Shown here piece after piece: positions 32,077-40,651 of a stretch of 43,542 bases of DNA. The position numbers and the translations under genes were made by a program. The stretch lies in NCBI GenBank assembly GCA_043734785.1, contig JAYTEX010000036.1:1-43542 (forward strand), given 5' to 3'. Origin of the DNA: CAIKBL01 sp043734785 (GTDB lineage Bacteria; Pseudomonadota; Gammaproteobacteria; Ga0077536). The notes beneath the pieces were generated by a model, which was not told the DNA's origin, searched no databases, and saw only the letters and a program-made list of their open reading frames with translations. How positions within the stretch are numbered: the first letter of the stretch is position 1; each line of letters begins with the position of its first letter.

Positions 32077-32580
32077 ATGAAACCCGAATGTATGACTGAA
32101 TCCGGCACCAAACGCGTTATCAAAAAATACCCCAACCGACGGCTGTATGACACCAGTGAAAGCAAGTACGTCACTCTGAGCGACGTCCGAAAACTGGTGC
32201 TGGAGGAAGTGCCGTTTTGCGTGATCGACAAAAAATCGAACGAGGACATTACGCGCAGCATCCTGCTCCAGATCATTGTCGAGCAGGAAGACAGCAGCGA
32301 ACCGATTTTTTCGTCGGACGTGCTCCAGCAAATGATCGGGTTCTACGGGAACTCAGCCAACCAACTAGCGGGCGACTTCATACGCAACAGCGTGAACCTG
32401 TTCTACCAGCAACAGAAACGCTTGCAGTCGCAGGTGACCAGTGCGCTCAGCCTGGCACCGCTACCGAGCGCCTTCACGGACGTCGCCAAGCGCAACCTCG
32501 AGCTCTGGCAACGCATGCAGGACAGTTTCTTCAAATCGGGCGGATTGCTCAATCCAGACCCCGAGCAGAAGAAGGAGTAG
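32077..32580 (+). CDS. phaR: Polyhydroxyalkanoate synthesis repressor PhaR
   Basis: A 167-residue regulator. The N-terminal PHB/PHA-accumulation DNA-binding domain is RVIKKYPNRRLYDTSESKYVTLSDVRKLVLE (about 13-43), followed by the PHA-accumulation regulator domain (DITRSILLQIIVEQED, FSSDVLQQMIGFYG, about 58-110) and a helical C-terminus. PhaR binds PHA granules and, when none are free, represses phasin genes and often its own. ATG 32077 or 32092 (both in frame) could start it; the family N-terminus begins near the second. The target phasin gene and the PHA synthase genes lie 2-5 kb away, so the PHA genes are clustered. Confidence 0.93.
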   Translation: MKPECMTESGTKRVIKKYPNRRLYDTSESKYVTLSDVRKLVLEEVPFCVIDKKSNEDITRSILLQIIVEQEDSSEPIFSSDVLQQMIGFYGNSANQLAGDFIRNSVNLFYQQQKRLQSQVTSALSLAPLPSAFTDVAKRNLELWQRMQDSFFKSGGLLNPDPEQKKE

Positions 32581-32617
32581 GCGGCTCAGCGCAGCCCGGC
32601 AGGTCTCGTTCTGTGCC

Positions 32618-32646
32618 AAACCTCGGTCGCCTGTGAGGCTTGGGGT
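32618..32646. terminator. Hairpin between convergent phaR and pckG
   Basis: CCAAACCTC (32618-32626) and GAGGCTTGG, about ten bases on, pair with one mismatch. It lies in the 98-bp gap between the convergent phaR and pckG stops. No T run follows, so termination is plausible but weakly supported. Confidence 0.35.
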
Positions 32647-32678
32647 AACCCATGATACAGACGCCTGACCGCCTGCCT

Positions 32679-34439
32679 TCAAGCCGCAGATTGACGTGCT
32701 AATTCGCCCTTAATGCGCGCCACCTGGCGCATGAATGCCTCCGGCACACGGCTGCCGAATTCTGCGAAATAAGCCGCAATTTCCGCGACCTCGCGCTCCC
32801 AGATTGCGGGATCAATGGCGAGCAGCGCGTCGAGCGTGGCACGCTTGATATCCAGCCCTGACATGTCAAGTTCGTCGACATTCGGCACATAACCGATCGG
32901 CGTGCGTTGCGCGCTAGCGCGCCCTTCACACCGATCGACCATCCATTTAAGCACGCGCATGTTGTCCCCGTAGCCCGGCCACATGAACCTTCCGTCGCCA
33001 TCCTTTCTGAACCAGTTCACGTGGAAAATCTTTGGCAGCTTATCGGAGCGCGCGCCGAAACTCGTCCAATGCGCCCAATAGTCGGCAAAGTTGTAGCCGC
33101 AGAATGGTTTCATCGCCATCGGATCGCGACGCACCTGCCCCACCTGCCCCACTGCCGCGGCCGTGGTTTCTGAGGCGACCGAGGCACCGGTGAATACCCC
33201 GTGTTCCCAGTCCAGCGCTTCATACACCAGGGGTGCGACAGTGGAACGTCGACCGCCAAAGATGATCGCCGAAATCGGCACGCCTTCGGGGGCATTGGCC
33301 TGCGCAGAATAACTTGGGCACTGCGTAGCCGCCACGGTAAAGCGTGAGTTCGGATGTGCCGCTGGGCCATTGGCGCGGTTAAACGGGCGACCCTGCCAAT
33401 CGATGAGGCCGGCAGGCTCTGGATCGTCGATCCCTTCCCACCACGGTTGTTGTGCGGGAGTGAGCGCGACGTTCGTGTATATCGCATCATGACCCAGGGT
33501 AGCCATGCAATTGGGATTGGTTTTGGTGCTGGTGCCCGGCGCCACACCGAAAAATCCCGCTTCGGGATTAATCGCCCATAACCGCCCATCAGGGCCCAGA
33601 TGCAACCAAGCGATGTCGTCGCCCACCGTCCACACTTTCCAACCTTTGAAAGCGGGCGGTGGCACCAGCATCGCGAGGTTGGTCTTGCCGCAAGCCGATG
33701 GAAAGGCCGCCGCAACGTAACGCGTATTTCCCTCGGGATCTTCGATACCGAGGATCAGCATATGCTCGGCGAGCCAGCCTTCGGTGCGGGCTTGCCAGCT
33801 CGCAATGCGCAACGCGTGGCATTTCTTGCCCAGGAGCGCGTTGCCGCCGTATCCAGAGCCGATACTCTTAATCATCAATTCTTCCGGGAAATGCATGATG
33901 AAACGCCGCGTGGGATCAAGATCGCCCACCGAATGCAGCCCACGAACGAAAGAATTACCGGCTTCGATATGCGTGAGTGCGCGCGTACCAATGCGCGCCA
34001 TGATGCGCATATTGGCGACTACATAGGCACTGTCGGTAATTTCCACGCCGGCGCGGGAATACGGCGAGCCATACGGTCCCATCAGGTACGGGATGACATA
34101 CATCGTGCGGCCGCGCATACACCCTGCATAAAGCTTATCGACTAATTGATGCGCATCCGTTGGCGCCATCCAGTTGTTGTTGGAGCCCGCGTCGTCCTTG
34201 CTAACTGTACACACGAAGGTCAGGTGTTCGACTCTTGCCACGTCGCTCGGACTGGAGCGATGTAAATAACAGTTGGGGTGAGTCGCAGGATTGAGCTTCA
34301 GTAGCGAGCCGTCCTGAAGCATCTTCGCGATCAATTGCGTATTTTCGAGGTCCGACCCATCGCACCAATGAATAGCGTCCGGCTGCGTTAACGCCGCTGC
34401 TTCTTTCACCCACGTCGCTAACTCCAAGTTTGAGGTCAT
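32679..34439 (-). CDS. pckG: Phosphoenolpyruvate carboxykinase, GTP type
   Basis: A 586-residue GTP-dependent PEPCK converting oxaloacetate to phosphoenolpyruvate, the first step of gluconeogenesis. Marks: RSSPSDVARVEHLTFVCTVSKDDAGSNNNWM, PYLMGPYGSPYSRAGVEITDSAYV, the phosphate-binding FPSACGKTNLAML with the GTP-type reactive Cys (about residue 250), GDDIAWLHLGPDGRLWAINPEAGFFGVAPGTS and FGGRRSTVAPLVYEALDWEHGVFTGAS. The ATP type (PckA) has a different P-loop and size. Start at 34439: AGGAG eight bases upstream; the frame extends to 34484 without support. It links the TCA block to sugar synthesis. Convergent with phaR, divergent from the phasin gene. Confidence 0.95.
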   Translation of the reverse strand: MTSNLELATWVKEAAALTQPDAIHWCDGSDLENTQLIAKMLQDGSLLKLNPATHPNCYLHRSSPSDVARVEHLTFVCTVSKDDAGSNNNWMAPTDAHQLVDKLYAGCMRGRTMYVIPYLMGPYGSPYSRAGVEITDSAYVVANMRIMARIGTRALTHIEAGNSFVRGLHSVGDLDPTRRFIMHFPEELMIKSIGSGYGGNALLGKKCHALRIASWQARTEGWLAEHMLILGIEDPEGNTRYVAAAFPSACGKTNLAMLVPPPAFKGWKVWTVGDDIAWLHLGPDGRLWAINPEAGFFGVAPGTSTKTNPNCMATLGHDAIYTNVALTPAQQPWWEGIDDPEPAGLIDWQGRPFNRANGPAAHPNSRFTVAATQCPSYSAQANAPEGVPISAIIFGGRRSTVAPLVYEALDWEHGVFTGASVASETTAAAVGQVGQVRRDPMAMKPFCGYNFADYWAHWTSFGARSDKLPKIFHVNWFRKDGDGRFMWPGYGDNMRVLKWMVDRCEGRASAQRTPIGYVPNVDELDMSGLDIKRATLDALLAIDPAIWEREVAEIAAYFAEFGSRVPEAFMRQVARIKGELARQSAA

Positions 34440-34751
34440 CGAAAAATCTCCTGAGTTCAAAATGCTGTGGCGATCGTTGTGCATGATTAGCGCGTAGTAC
34501 CGGTCTCGCCATGGAAGGGCGACATGCTACCCAAGCCTCAGAGGGTTTTGAACAATATTGACGAACACACCCACCATCGGAGGGGTTTAACGACCGAATC
34601 TGCGACCTGCGTAGCATTCGCCAAGACGCCCCGGCAGAATCCCTGAAAAAAAGATTGACGCATCGCAGCATGATAGTTTATGTTGCATCGCAACGATACT
34701 GTCAGCCGAATGTCACCCCCGCCTTCGCCGGCTAGCGAACAGGAGACTCCA
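34440..34751. other. Divergent region between pckG and the phasin gene
   Basis: About 310 bp, no gene. The right part contains the phasin promoter and palindrome (34655-34693). The left part should hold the pckG promoter; no convincing boxes were seen there beyond the AGGAG ribosome site. Confidence 0.45.
34655..34693 (+). promoter_or_regulatory. Candidate phasin promoter with TGC-N3-GCA operator
   Basis: TTGACG (34655-34660) and TATGTT (34679-34684), 18 bases apart, fit a sigma-70 promoter. The perfect palindrome TTGC-ATC-GCAA (34683-34693) overlaps the end of the -10 and the expected start point, an ideal repressor position. A second GCATCGCA copy lies at 34660-34667, just behind the -35. 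PhaR from the neighbouring locus is the likely binder. Confidence 0.5.
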
Positions 34752-35171
34752 ATGGAACCCATTTTCACGACTCCAAACTTTTTTTCCGCAGAAGCGCTCG
34801 CGCGTTGGGAAAACTTCACGAAAGCGTCTGTCGAAAGCGGTAAACAGCTTGAATCACTGAACCTGAAGCTCGCCGAAAAGCTCATGCACAAGCAAGCCGA
34901 GCTTTTTAAGCTTGCGGTCAATGCCGGGAACCAGATTGCTGCACTCTGGAGTGAAGGCAAGCCATTGCCGGAGATTTTGACTGCACAGGCCAAGCTCGTT
35001 AACGATTGCGGCAGCAAGGTTTTCGCGGCGACCCGCGAAGCGGCCGAAATCGTTGCCGGATCTCACGAGGAATATCGACATTGGTTCGCGAAGGGACTCA
35101 AGCACTTGACCGAACAATCCAAAGCCGCCACTGCGGCCATCACGCCTGCGATCAGCCGCCTAGCGGCCTGA
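34752..35171 (+). CDS. phaP: Phasin family protein (PHA granule protein)
   Basis: A 139-residue, helix-rich, amphipathic protein without signal peptide or membrane segment. The pattern of Ala, Lys, Glu and Leu (ARWENFTKASVESGKQLESLNLKLAEKLMHKQAELFKLAVNAGNQIAALW and on) fits the phasin family, which coats PHA granules and controls their number and size. ATG 34752 is chosen because CAGGAG lies just upstream and the phasin pattern begins there; the frame goes back to 34680 across the promoter. An intrinsic terminator (35227-35271) follows. Phasins are weakly conserved, but PHA genes on both sides support the call. Confidence 0.82.
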   Translation: MEPIFTTPNFFSAEALARWENFTKASVESGKQLESLNLKLAEKLMHKQAELFKLAVNAGNQIAALWSEGKPLPEILTAQAKLVNDCGSKVFAATREAAEIVAGSHEEYRHWFAKGLKHLTEQSKAATAAITPAISRLAA

Positions 35172-35226
35172 AGGTTGCGCAACCAGCCTCCGCGAGGAGG
35201 TTGGGCCACTCGGTGACCTCCCCTCT

Positions 35227-35271
35227 TCCCTTAGGTGTTGGTGCTTCGCGCCGAGCCTAAGGGAGCTTTTT
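35227..35271 (+). terminator. Intrinsic terminator of the phasin gene
   Basis: Nine-base arms TCCCTTAGG (35227-35235) and CCTAAGGGA (35256-35264) with a 20-base loop, followed after two bases by TTTTT (35267-35271). It terminates the plus-strand phasin transcript about 60-100 bp after its stop, and its right part overlaps the last codons of the convergent phaC gene. Confidence 0.75.
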
Positions 35272-36366
35272 ACGGCGCGCCCCCGTTTTTCGCGTGACAG
35301 GATCTTCCCGCGCGGATAACCAACGCCTCACCGTGACGACCAGTTGCGCGCGCGTCTTGGCGTTGACATAAATGCCAATGTGTCCGCCTGCCAATTCCAC
35401 TTCGGTGTAGTCGGTTGAGCCGATCAAACCGCCTAGGGCGCGCGCTGCGGCCGGGGGTACCAGATGATCGTCGCGCGCAAAGAGATTCAACACCGGCATC
35501 TTCAAGTTCTGCAGGCGAATCTTCTGCGTTCCGATCTGTAAGGTACCGTTAACCAGACCGTTGGTCTGGTAGCAGCCTTGCGCAAATTCACGAAAGGCCT
35601 CCCCAGCCAGTGAAGGGCTATCAAAAATCCATTTTTCCATGGCCAGAAACAACCCACTCGCAGCATCATCGTCTGCATGTTCGACGAAATCCACATACTT
35701 CTGCTGCGTGAATTTAAGCGGCTTCTGAGCGATAAAAATCGCATTGAGGAAGTCGCCCGAAATATTCCCGTACGCGCACACCAGCGCCGCCACATCGATG
35801 CCACGCAGGAGATGGCTCAAGAGATCGCCTGGGGTTTGAAAATCCACTGGCGTGACGGTGAGGATTAGATTCTTGACCTTGGCCGCCTGCAACGCGCAAT
35901 AGCACAAACAAAACGTCCCACCCTGACAAATGCCGAGCAGATTAACCTGCTCGATTTGATGCCGAGTCCGGATGGTCTCGACACACGCGTCCAAGTCGCT
36001 CGCGATGTAGTCGCCGAGCGTTCGCCGCAGGTCTTCCCCGTCGGGATATCCCCAGTCGATGAGGTAGACCTCGAGCCCCGAGTCCAGTAACTCTTGGATC
36101 AAGGAACTTTCCGGCGCGAGATCAACCATGTAAGGCCGATTGACCAGCGAGTAGACCATCAGAAGCGGTGTCTGATGCGGCACGGGCGTGCGTGGCCGGT
36201 AATGAAAAAGCCGCGCTTTGCCGCGGATCAGCACCACCTCGCGTTGCGCGTGCTGGGGCTCCTCATCCTGCCAGTCAACGAGACGTTGCTTGGCTTGCGC
36301 ATTCTTGCGTGAGAAGGTCGACATCTCGCGCTGCAGATCATCGAGTGAGAAGGTGACGCGCGGCAT
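35257..36366 (-). CDS. phaC: Class III PHA synthase catalytic subunit PhaC
   Basis: A 369-residue alpha/beta-hydrolase-fold PHA synthase, the catalytic half of a PhaC-PhaE enzyme that polymerises hydroxyacyl-CoA (mostly 3-hydroxybutyryl-CoA). The lipase-like box is GICQGG with nucleophile C147; D300 in FARDDHLVP and H329 in GGHIGIYV complete the triad, each two residues below the Allochromatium vinosum numbering (C149, D302, H331). The length (355-370) is that of class III; class I/II enzymes are about 560-600. It starts 6 bp after the phaE stop and is the last gene of acs-phaE-phaC. No phaA or phaB is in the window. Confidence 0.94.
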   Translation of the reverse strand: MPRVTFSLDDLQREMSTFSRKNAQAKQRLVDWQDEEPQHAQREVVLIRGKARLFHYRPRTPVPHQTPLLMVYSLVNRPYMVDLAPESSLIQELLDSGLEVYLIDWGYPDGEDLRRTLGDYIASDLDACVETIRTRHQIEQVNLLGICQGGTFCLCYCALQAAKVKNLILTVTPVDFQTPGDLLSHLLRGIDVAALVCAYGNISGDFLNAIFIAQKPLKFTQQKYVDFVEHADDDAASGLFLAMEKWIFDSPSLAGEAFREFAQGCYQTNGLVNGTLQIGTQKIRLQNLKMPVLNLFARDDHLVPPAAARALGGLIGSTDYTEVELAGGHIGIYVNAKTRAQLVVTVRRWLSAREDPVTRKTGARRKKLP

Positions 36367-36372
36367 CAGGCG

Positions 36373-37275
36373 CTAGCGCTTGGGGGGGCGTGCGATTTTT
36401 GCAATGTCGAACTCAAGCGGGGTCGTGCGTTTGGGCGCTCGGAGCGGCGCAGACTTGCGCGGCGGGCGCACCTCAGCCACGCTACGCGAAGGCTTGGCCC
36501 GGGGTTTTTTTGAAACCGGCGCAGCATTTGTATCACCCCGCGTATTTGTATCCCCCTGCGGTACGGTCACGCGCGGCGCTGTGCCGCCAGGCGCGACATT
36601 AAACAGCTCGGAATTGCTGGCTTGCCAGCATTGCCAGGCCGCACGCATGCCACTCCCGCTATCGACTATCGCCGCAAACTGCGTCGCGTAGGCAGCCGCG
36701 AAAGCGAGTTCCCGGTAAGTCGTATCGGCGCAGCGAACCCAGAAGTCATACAAAGCTCGAACGCTTTCCAGCGCTGGCCCTTGATCGCTCCTGATCTGGT
36801 CGCTACAACGCATTAAAGCTTCGTGCAACATCTCGAAATGCGTCTCCTGTAGCGCACGCAGCGCGCGAGCATGCGTGAGACCTGCGCGGGCGAGCGTGGC
36901 CCAACGCCCATGTGCCTCGCGCGCCGGACCCAGAATGGGATGCGTCTGCGCTTCAAGCCAGGTTATCAGCGGCAGGGCGTCCTCGTGGAGGGTCTTGCGG
37001 AGCACGCTTAATTGTTGTTGCAAATTCGCCAGCAACGCCACGATGGTGTCCGCCATCTCGAGAGGCTTGTTCGGCTCGGCAGAATGGGTCTCGGCAAAAG
37101 CGCGCAGCACTTCCGCGAACTGATACAGATGGGTGGTATCACTCCCCCCATCGGCGGCGTCGGTGCCGGCCATCCCCGGAGGGTTGAATATTTTCCAAAG
37201 CTCGGACGGCGGGCTGAGCGCGCTCAGCCATGCACGCAGCAACTGCGCCCCCAAAAGGTCTCCGCTCGCTTCCAC
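36373..37275 (-). CDS. phaE: Class III PHA synthase subunit PhaE
   Basis: A 300-residue protein matching the PhaE family (poly(3-hydroxyalkanoate) synthase subunit E) by position and by the segment QETHFEMLHEALMRCSDQIRSDQGPALESVRALYDFWVRCADTTYRELAFAAAYATQFAAI. PhaE activates and stabilises PhaC. The C-terminus (about 230-300) is basic and low-complexity (KKPRAKPSRSVAEVRPPRKSAPLRAPKR), which may touch the granule or nucleic acid. It is less conserved than PhaC, so the call relies partly on its adjacent phaC. GTG at 37275 is used as the start, with only a weak ribosome site; the N-terminus is shorter than typical PhaE. The acs stop is 26 bp upstream. Confidence 0.83.
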   Translation of the reverse strand: MEASGDLLGAQLLRAWLSALSPPSELWKIFNPPGMAGTDAADGGSDTTHLYQFAEVLRAFAETHSAEPNKPLEMADTIVALLANLQQQLSVLRKTLHEDALPLITWLEAQTHPILGPAREAHGRWATLARAGLTHARALRALQETHFEMLHEALMRCSDQIRSDQGPALESVRALYDFWVRCADTTYRELAFAAAYATQFAAIVDSGSGMRAAWQCWQASNSELFNVAPGGTAPRVTVPQGDTNTRGDTNAAPVSKKPRAKPSRSVAEVRPPRKSAPLRAPKRTTPLEFDIAKIARPPKR

Positions 37276-37301
37276 CTCAGGTCTCGCGCGCGACGGAAAA
37301 C

Positions 37302-39239
37302 TCAGCGGGACGCGCGATTGGCGATGAGATCATCGACCACCGCGGGTTCGGCCAAGGTGCTGATGTCGCCTAGACTATCGAGTTCGTTTGCCGCAATTTT
37401 GCGCAAGATGCGGCGCATGATCTTGCCGGAGCGTGTTTTTGGGAGACCTGGCGCCCACTGAATCACATCCGGTGTCGCAATTGCGCCAATCTCCTTGCGC
37501 ACGTGCTCGACCAGCTGCTTACGGAGCGCCTCGTTCGCCTCGAAGCCCTGCATCAGCGTGACATACGCATAAATCCCCTGTCCTTTCAGATCATGCGGAA
37601 ACCCGACGACTGCTGCTTCCGACACGGTCGGATGCAACACCAGCGCGCTTTCCACTTCGGCGGTGCCGATACGATGGCCGGACACATTAATCACATCGTC
37701 GATACGACCCGTTATCCAGTAATAGCCGTCCACGTCTCGTCGCGCGCCGTCGCCGGTGAAATAGGTGCCCGGAAACATTTTGAAATAGGTATCCTTGAAG
37801 CGTTCATGATCGCCGTAGATCGTGCGCATCTGCCCAGGCCAGGATCGTTTGAGCACTAACGCGCCACTCGATGCACCTGCCAATTCGTGGCCTTTTTCGT
37901 CGACCAGCGCCGGTTCAACGCCGAACAGCGGCAAGGTCGCGGAGCCTGGTTTCAACGGCCGCGCGCCCGGGAGCGGGCTGATCATGATGCCACCTGTCTC
38001 GGTCTGCCACCACGTATCCACGATCGGGCAACGCCCGTCACCCACTACGTGGTAGTACCACTCCCACGCCTCTGGATTGATCGGCTCGCCGACCGAGCCC
38101 AGCAGGCGAAGCGATGATCTCGAGCTACGTTTCACTAGGGCATCGCCCTGGCCCATCAACGCGCGGATTGCGGTCGGCGCAGTGTAGAAAATATTGACTC
38201 GATGCTTGTCGATCACCTGCCAGAACCGCCCGGCATCGGGATAAGTCGGCACGCCTTCGAACATCAGGGTAGTCGCACCGTTAGCCAGCGGACCGTAGAG
38301 AATGTAGGAGTGACCGGTCACCCAGCCGACGTCCGCCGTGCACCAGTAGATATCCCCCTCGTGATAGTCGAACACGTACTTGTGTGTCATCGCGGCAAAG
38401 ACCAGGTAACCGCCGCTGGTATGCAGGACCCCTTTCGGCTTGCCGGTTGAGCCGGATGTATAAAGGATAAACAAAGGGTCTTCGGCATCCATTTCAACCG
38501 GTGTCGAAACGGCGCTCGCGGCGGCAACAGCTTCGTGGTACCAGACGTCCCGGCCTGGCTGCCATGCCACCTTGGTGCCCGTGTGTTGGACGACGAACAC
38601 GGTATGCACGCCTGGGCAATGCAGTAAGGCTTGATCGGTGTTCGCTTTGAGCGGAATGCCACGACCGCCGCGCAGGCCCTCATCGGCGGTGATCACGACC
38701 TGGCAATCAGCATCAAGAATGCGATCCTTCAAGGCTTCCGGCGAGAAGCCGCCGAACACGACCGAGTGCACGGCCCCGATCCGCGCGCAGGCCAGCATCG
38801 CGATGGCCGCTTCCGGGATCATCGGCAGATAGATCGAAACACGGTCGCCCTTGTTCACTCCTCGCGCGAGCAACGCGTTGGCAAAACGGGACACGGCCAC
38901 GTGCAATTCGCGATAGGTGATCCGCCGGTCGTTCTCTGGATTATCCCCCTCCCACAAAATCGCTATTTGTTCGGCACGCGTCGCGAGATGGCGGTCGACA
39001 CAGTTGTAACAGACATTGAGCTTTGCACCCTCGTACCAGCGGATGTGGACGTCATGAAAATCCCAATTCGAAACGCGCACCCACGGCTGGCTCCAGGTCA
39101 CAAACTCGCGCGCCTGTTGCGCCCAGAATTCGTCCGGGCAGGCCAGCGATTCCGCATATCGCGCGCGATATTGCGCTTCGGTGAGGTGGGTGCGCGCAGC
39201 CGCGGCGGCGCTTACGGGATAGACTTTCTCGTGACTCAT
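37302..39239 (-). CDS. acs: Acetyl-CoA synthetase (AMP-forming)
   Basis: A 645-residue ANL-superfamily acetate-CoA ligase. Marks: RWYEGAKLNVCYNCVDRHL, SVVFGGFSPEALKDRI, the ATP motif LYTSGSTGKPKGVLHT, WWQTETGGIMISPLPG, YFTGDGARRDVDGYYWITGRIDDVINVSGHR, and the C-terminal PKTRSGKIMRRILRKIA with the catalytic, acetylation-controlled Lys. It makes acetyl-CoA from acetate in two steps via acetyl-AMP. ATG 39239 has GGAG seven bases upstream; another ATG eight codons earlier (39263) is possible. It heads the operon with phaE and phaC, so acetate activation is coupled to PHA synthesis. Confidence 0.95.
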   Translation of the reverse strand: MSHEKVYPVSAAAAARTHLTEAQYRARYAESLACPDEFWAQQAREFVTWSQPWVRVSNWDFHDVHIRWYEGAKLNVCYNCVDRHLATRAEQIAILWEGDNPENDRRITYRELHVAVSRFANALLARGVNKGDRVSIYLPMIPEAAIAMLACARIGAVHSVVFGGFSPEALKDRILDADCQVVITADEGLRGGRGIPLKANTDQALLHCPGVHTVFVVQHTGTKVAWQPGRDVWYHEAVAAASAVSTPVEMDAEDPLFILYTSGSTGKPKGVLHTSGGYLVFAAMTHKYVFDYHEGDIYWCTADVGWVTGHSYILYGPLANGATTLMFEGVPTYPDAGRFWQVIDKHRVNIFYTAPTAIRALMGQGDALVKRSSRSSLRLLGSVGEPINPEAWEWYYHVVGDGRCPIVDTWWQTETGGIMISPLPGARPLKPGSATLPLFGVEPALVDEKGHELAGASSGALVLKRSWPGQMRTIYGDHERFKDTYFKMFPGTYFTGDGARRDVDGYYWITGRIDDVINVSGHRIGTAEVESALVLHPTVSEAAVVGFPHDLKGQGIYAYVTLMQGFEANEALRKQLVEHVRKEIGAIATPDVIQWAPGLPKTRSGKIMRRILRKIAANELDSLGDISTLAEPAVVDDLIANRASR

Positions 39240-39402
39240 CAGGTTGCTCCAGGCGATCGCCATTTGATTATCCTAACTCTGATGGGATTTGGCCATCGTG
39301 CCGATGCCCCGTCGTCCCCCGCGGTCGCGAGTTTCGCGATTGCATCATCGTGACGCAGACTCTAAGGTGCGTCTGCGTCCCCGCATTAAAAAAGTGAAAT
39401 TG

Positions 39403-40404
39403 ATGCCCACTCTGGAAGTCATGATAAGCGCCGCGCGCCGCGCAGTCGCCGAAACTTGCGCGGTAGCGCGCCAAGTCCAACAGGCCGTAGGCGAAATGAG
39501 ACAAATGACCAAGGACGATTACAGTCCGGTCACAGTGGCAGATTTTGCGGTGCAGGCATTAATCGCCCTGCGCTTGCGCGAACAGTTGGGTGAGTTGGTG
39601 CTCGTCGGCGAAGAGACTGCCGCCGATCTGGGTACCGAACGTTCCCGCCCGTTGCGCGACGCCGTGGTCGCGGCCGTGTGCCAGGTAAGACCAGGCCTCA
39701 CGCCATCGCAAGTCATGACCGCAATCGATCTTGGAAATCACGATGCGACGGCCGAGGCTTACTGGACTCTCGACCCCATCGACGGCACGAAAGGCTTTCT
39801 GCGAGGCGGTCAATACGCTATCTGCCTCGGCTATATTGAACGCGGAGTGGTCGTGCTGGGCGTCCTCGGTTGCCCCAATCTCGGGCCTGAGTTCGCGCGT
39901 CCGTTCGACCAGCCGGCGGCCGAAGGTTCGCTCTTCTTCGCGCGCCGTGGCGGTGGTGCCTTCTATGTTCCCGCTGCGGAGCCGAACGCGACGCCGGTAG
40001 CCATCCAGGTGGCACGGCACGGGGAGGTCACCGCGATGCGCGTCTGCGAGTCCGTGGAAGCCGCGCATTCCCGGCTGGACGAAACGCAACGTGTGGTCGC
40101 GCACTTGCGCGCTAAAGGCGCCCCTGCGCGACTCGACAGTCAGTGTAAATATGCCGTCGTGGCGCGCGGCCAAGCCGACGCCTACATCCGCTTGCCGACC
40201 CGCGCCGATTATGTCGAAAAAATCTGGGATCACGCCGCCGGTGCGCTCATCGCGATAGAGGCCGGTGCGCTGGTCAGCGACATCGACGGCAAAGCGCTGG
40301 ACTTCTCGCACGGGGCGACGCTCAAACAAAATCGCGGCGTGGTGTGTGCGACGCCTGCCTTCCATGGGCCAATTCTCGAAGCGATCGACGCCTTATACGG
40401 CTAA
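39403..40404 (+). CDS. 3'(2'),5'-bisphosphate nucleotidase, HAL2-type inositol monophosphatase family
   Basis: A 333-residue Mg-dependent, Li-sensitive phosphatase. LVGEETAADL (about 67-76) is the metal-ligand Glu region. WTLDPIDGTKGFLRGGQYAI (about 121-140) holds the metal-binding D-x-I-D-G-T motif with the HAL2 hallmark KGFLRG. WDHAAGALIAIEAGALVSD carries the last metal Asp. It probably converts 3'-phosphoadenosine 5'-phosphate (PAP) to AMP. It is larger than E. coli CysQ (about 250 residues) and closer to yeast HAL2 or plant SAL1 types, hence no symbol. ATG 39403 is chosen by the family N-terminus; the frame reaches 39289, which would run back over the acs promoter region. Confidence 0.87.
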   Translation: MPTLEVMISAARRAVAETCAVARQVQQAVGEMRQMTKDDYSPVTVADFAVQALIALRLREQLGELVLVGEETAADLGTERSRPLRDAVVAAVCQVRPGLTPSQVMTAIDLGNHDATAEAYWTLDPIDGTKGFLRGGQYAICLGYIERGVVVLGVLGCPNLGPEFARPFDQPAAEGSLFFARRGGGAFYVPAAEPNATPVAIQVARHGEVTAMRVCESVEAAHSRLDETQRVVAHLRAKGAPARLDSQCKYAVVARGQADAYIRLPTRADYVEKIWDHAAGALIAIEAGALVSDIDGKALDFSHGATLKQNRGVVCATPAFHGPILEAIDALYG

Positions 40405-40505
40405 CAGTCAGCCCGGCTGCCGGTAGGACTCAAGGAATCGTTGCAGCAGATTCTTGCTGGGTCGAACAGACCGCCAGGACTGAGCGCGTATGTTCTGCGC
40501 GAAAA

Positions 40506-40528
40506 CCGGAAATCTTTAACATTTCCGG
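40506..40528 (+). terminator. Hairpin after the bisphosphate nucleotidase gene
   Basis: Perfect arms CCGGAAAT (40506-40513) and ATTTCCGG (40521-40528) with a seven-base loop, about 100 bp after the nucleotidase stop. A second candidate is TAGGA/TCCTA at about 40582-40596, followed by T6. Either could end the nucleotidase transcript. Confidence 0.5.
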
Positions 40529-40651
40529 ATTTCATTTCCTAGAATCCCTTGCTAAAGTTAAGCCGAAGGCTAAGTTTAGAGTAGGATTATTTCCTATTTT
40601 TTAGTCAAAAAAGCTAGCCATATAAAAATCCATGACCATAGGGATCAGACC

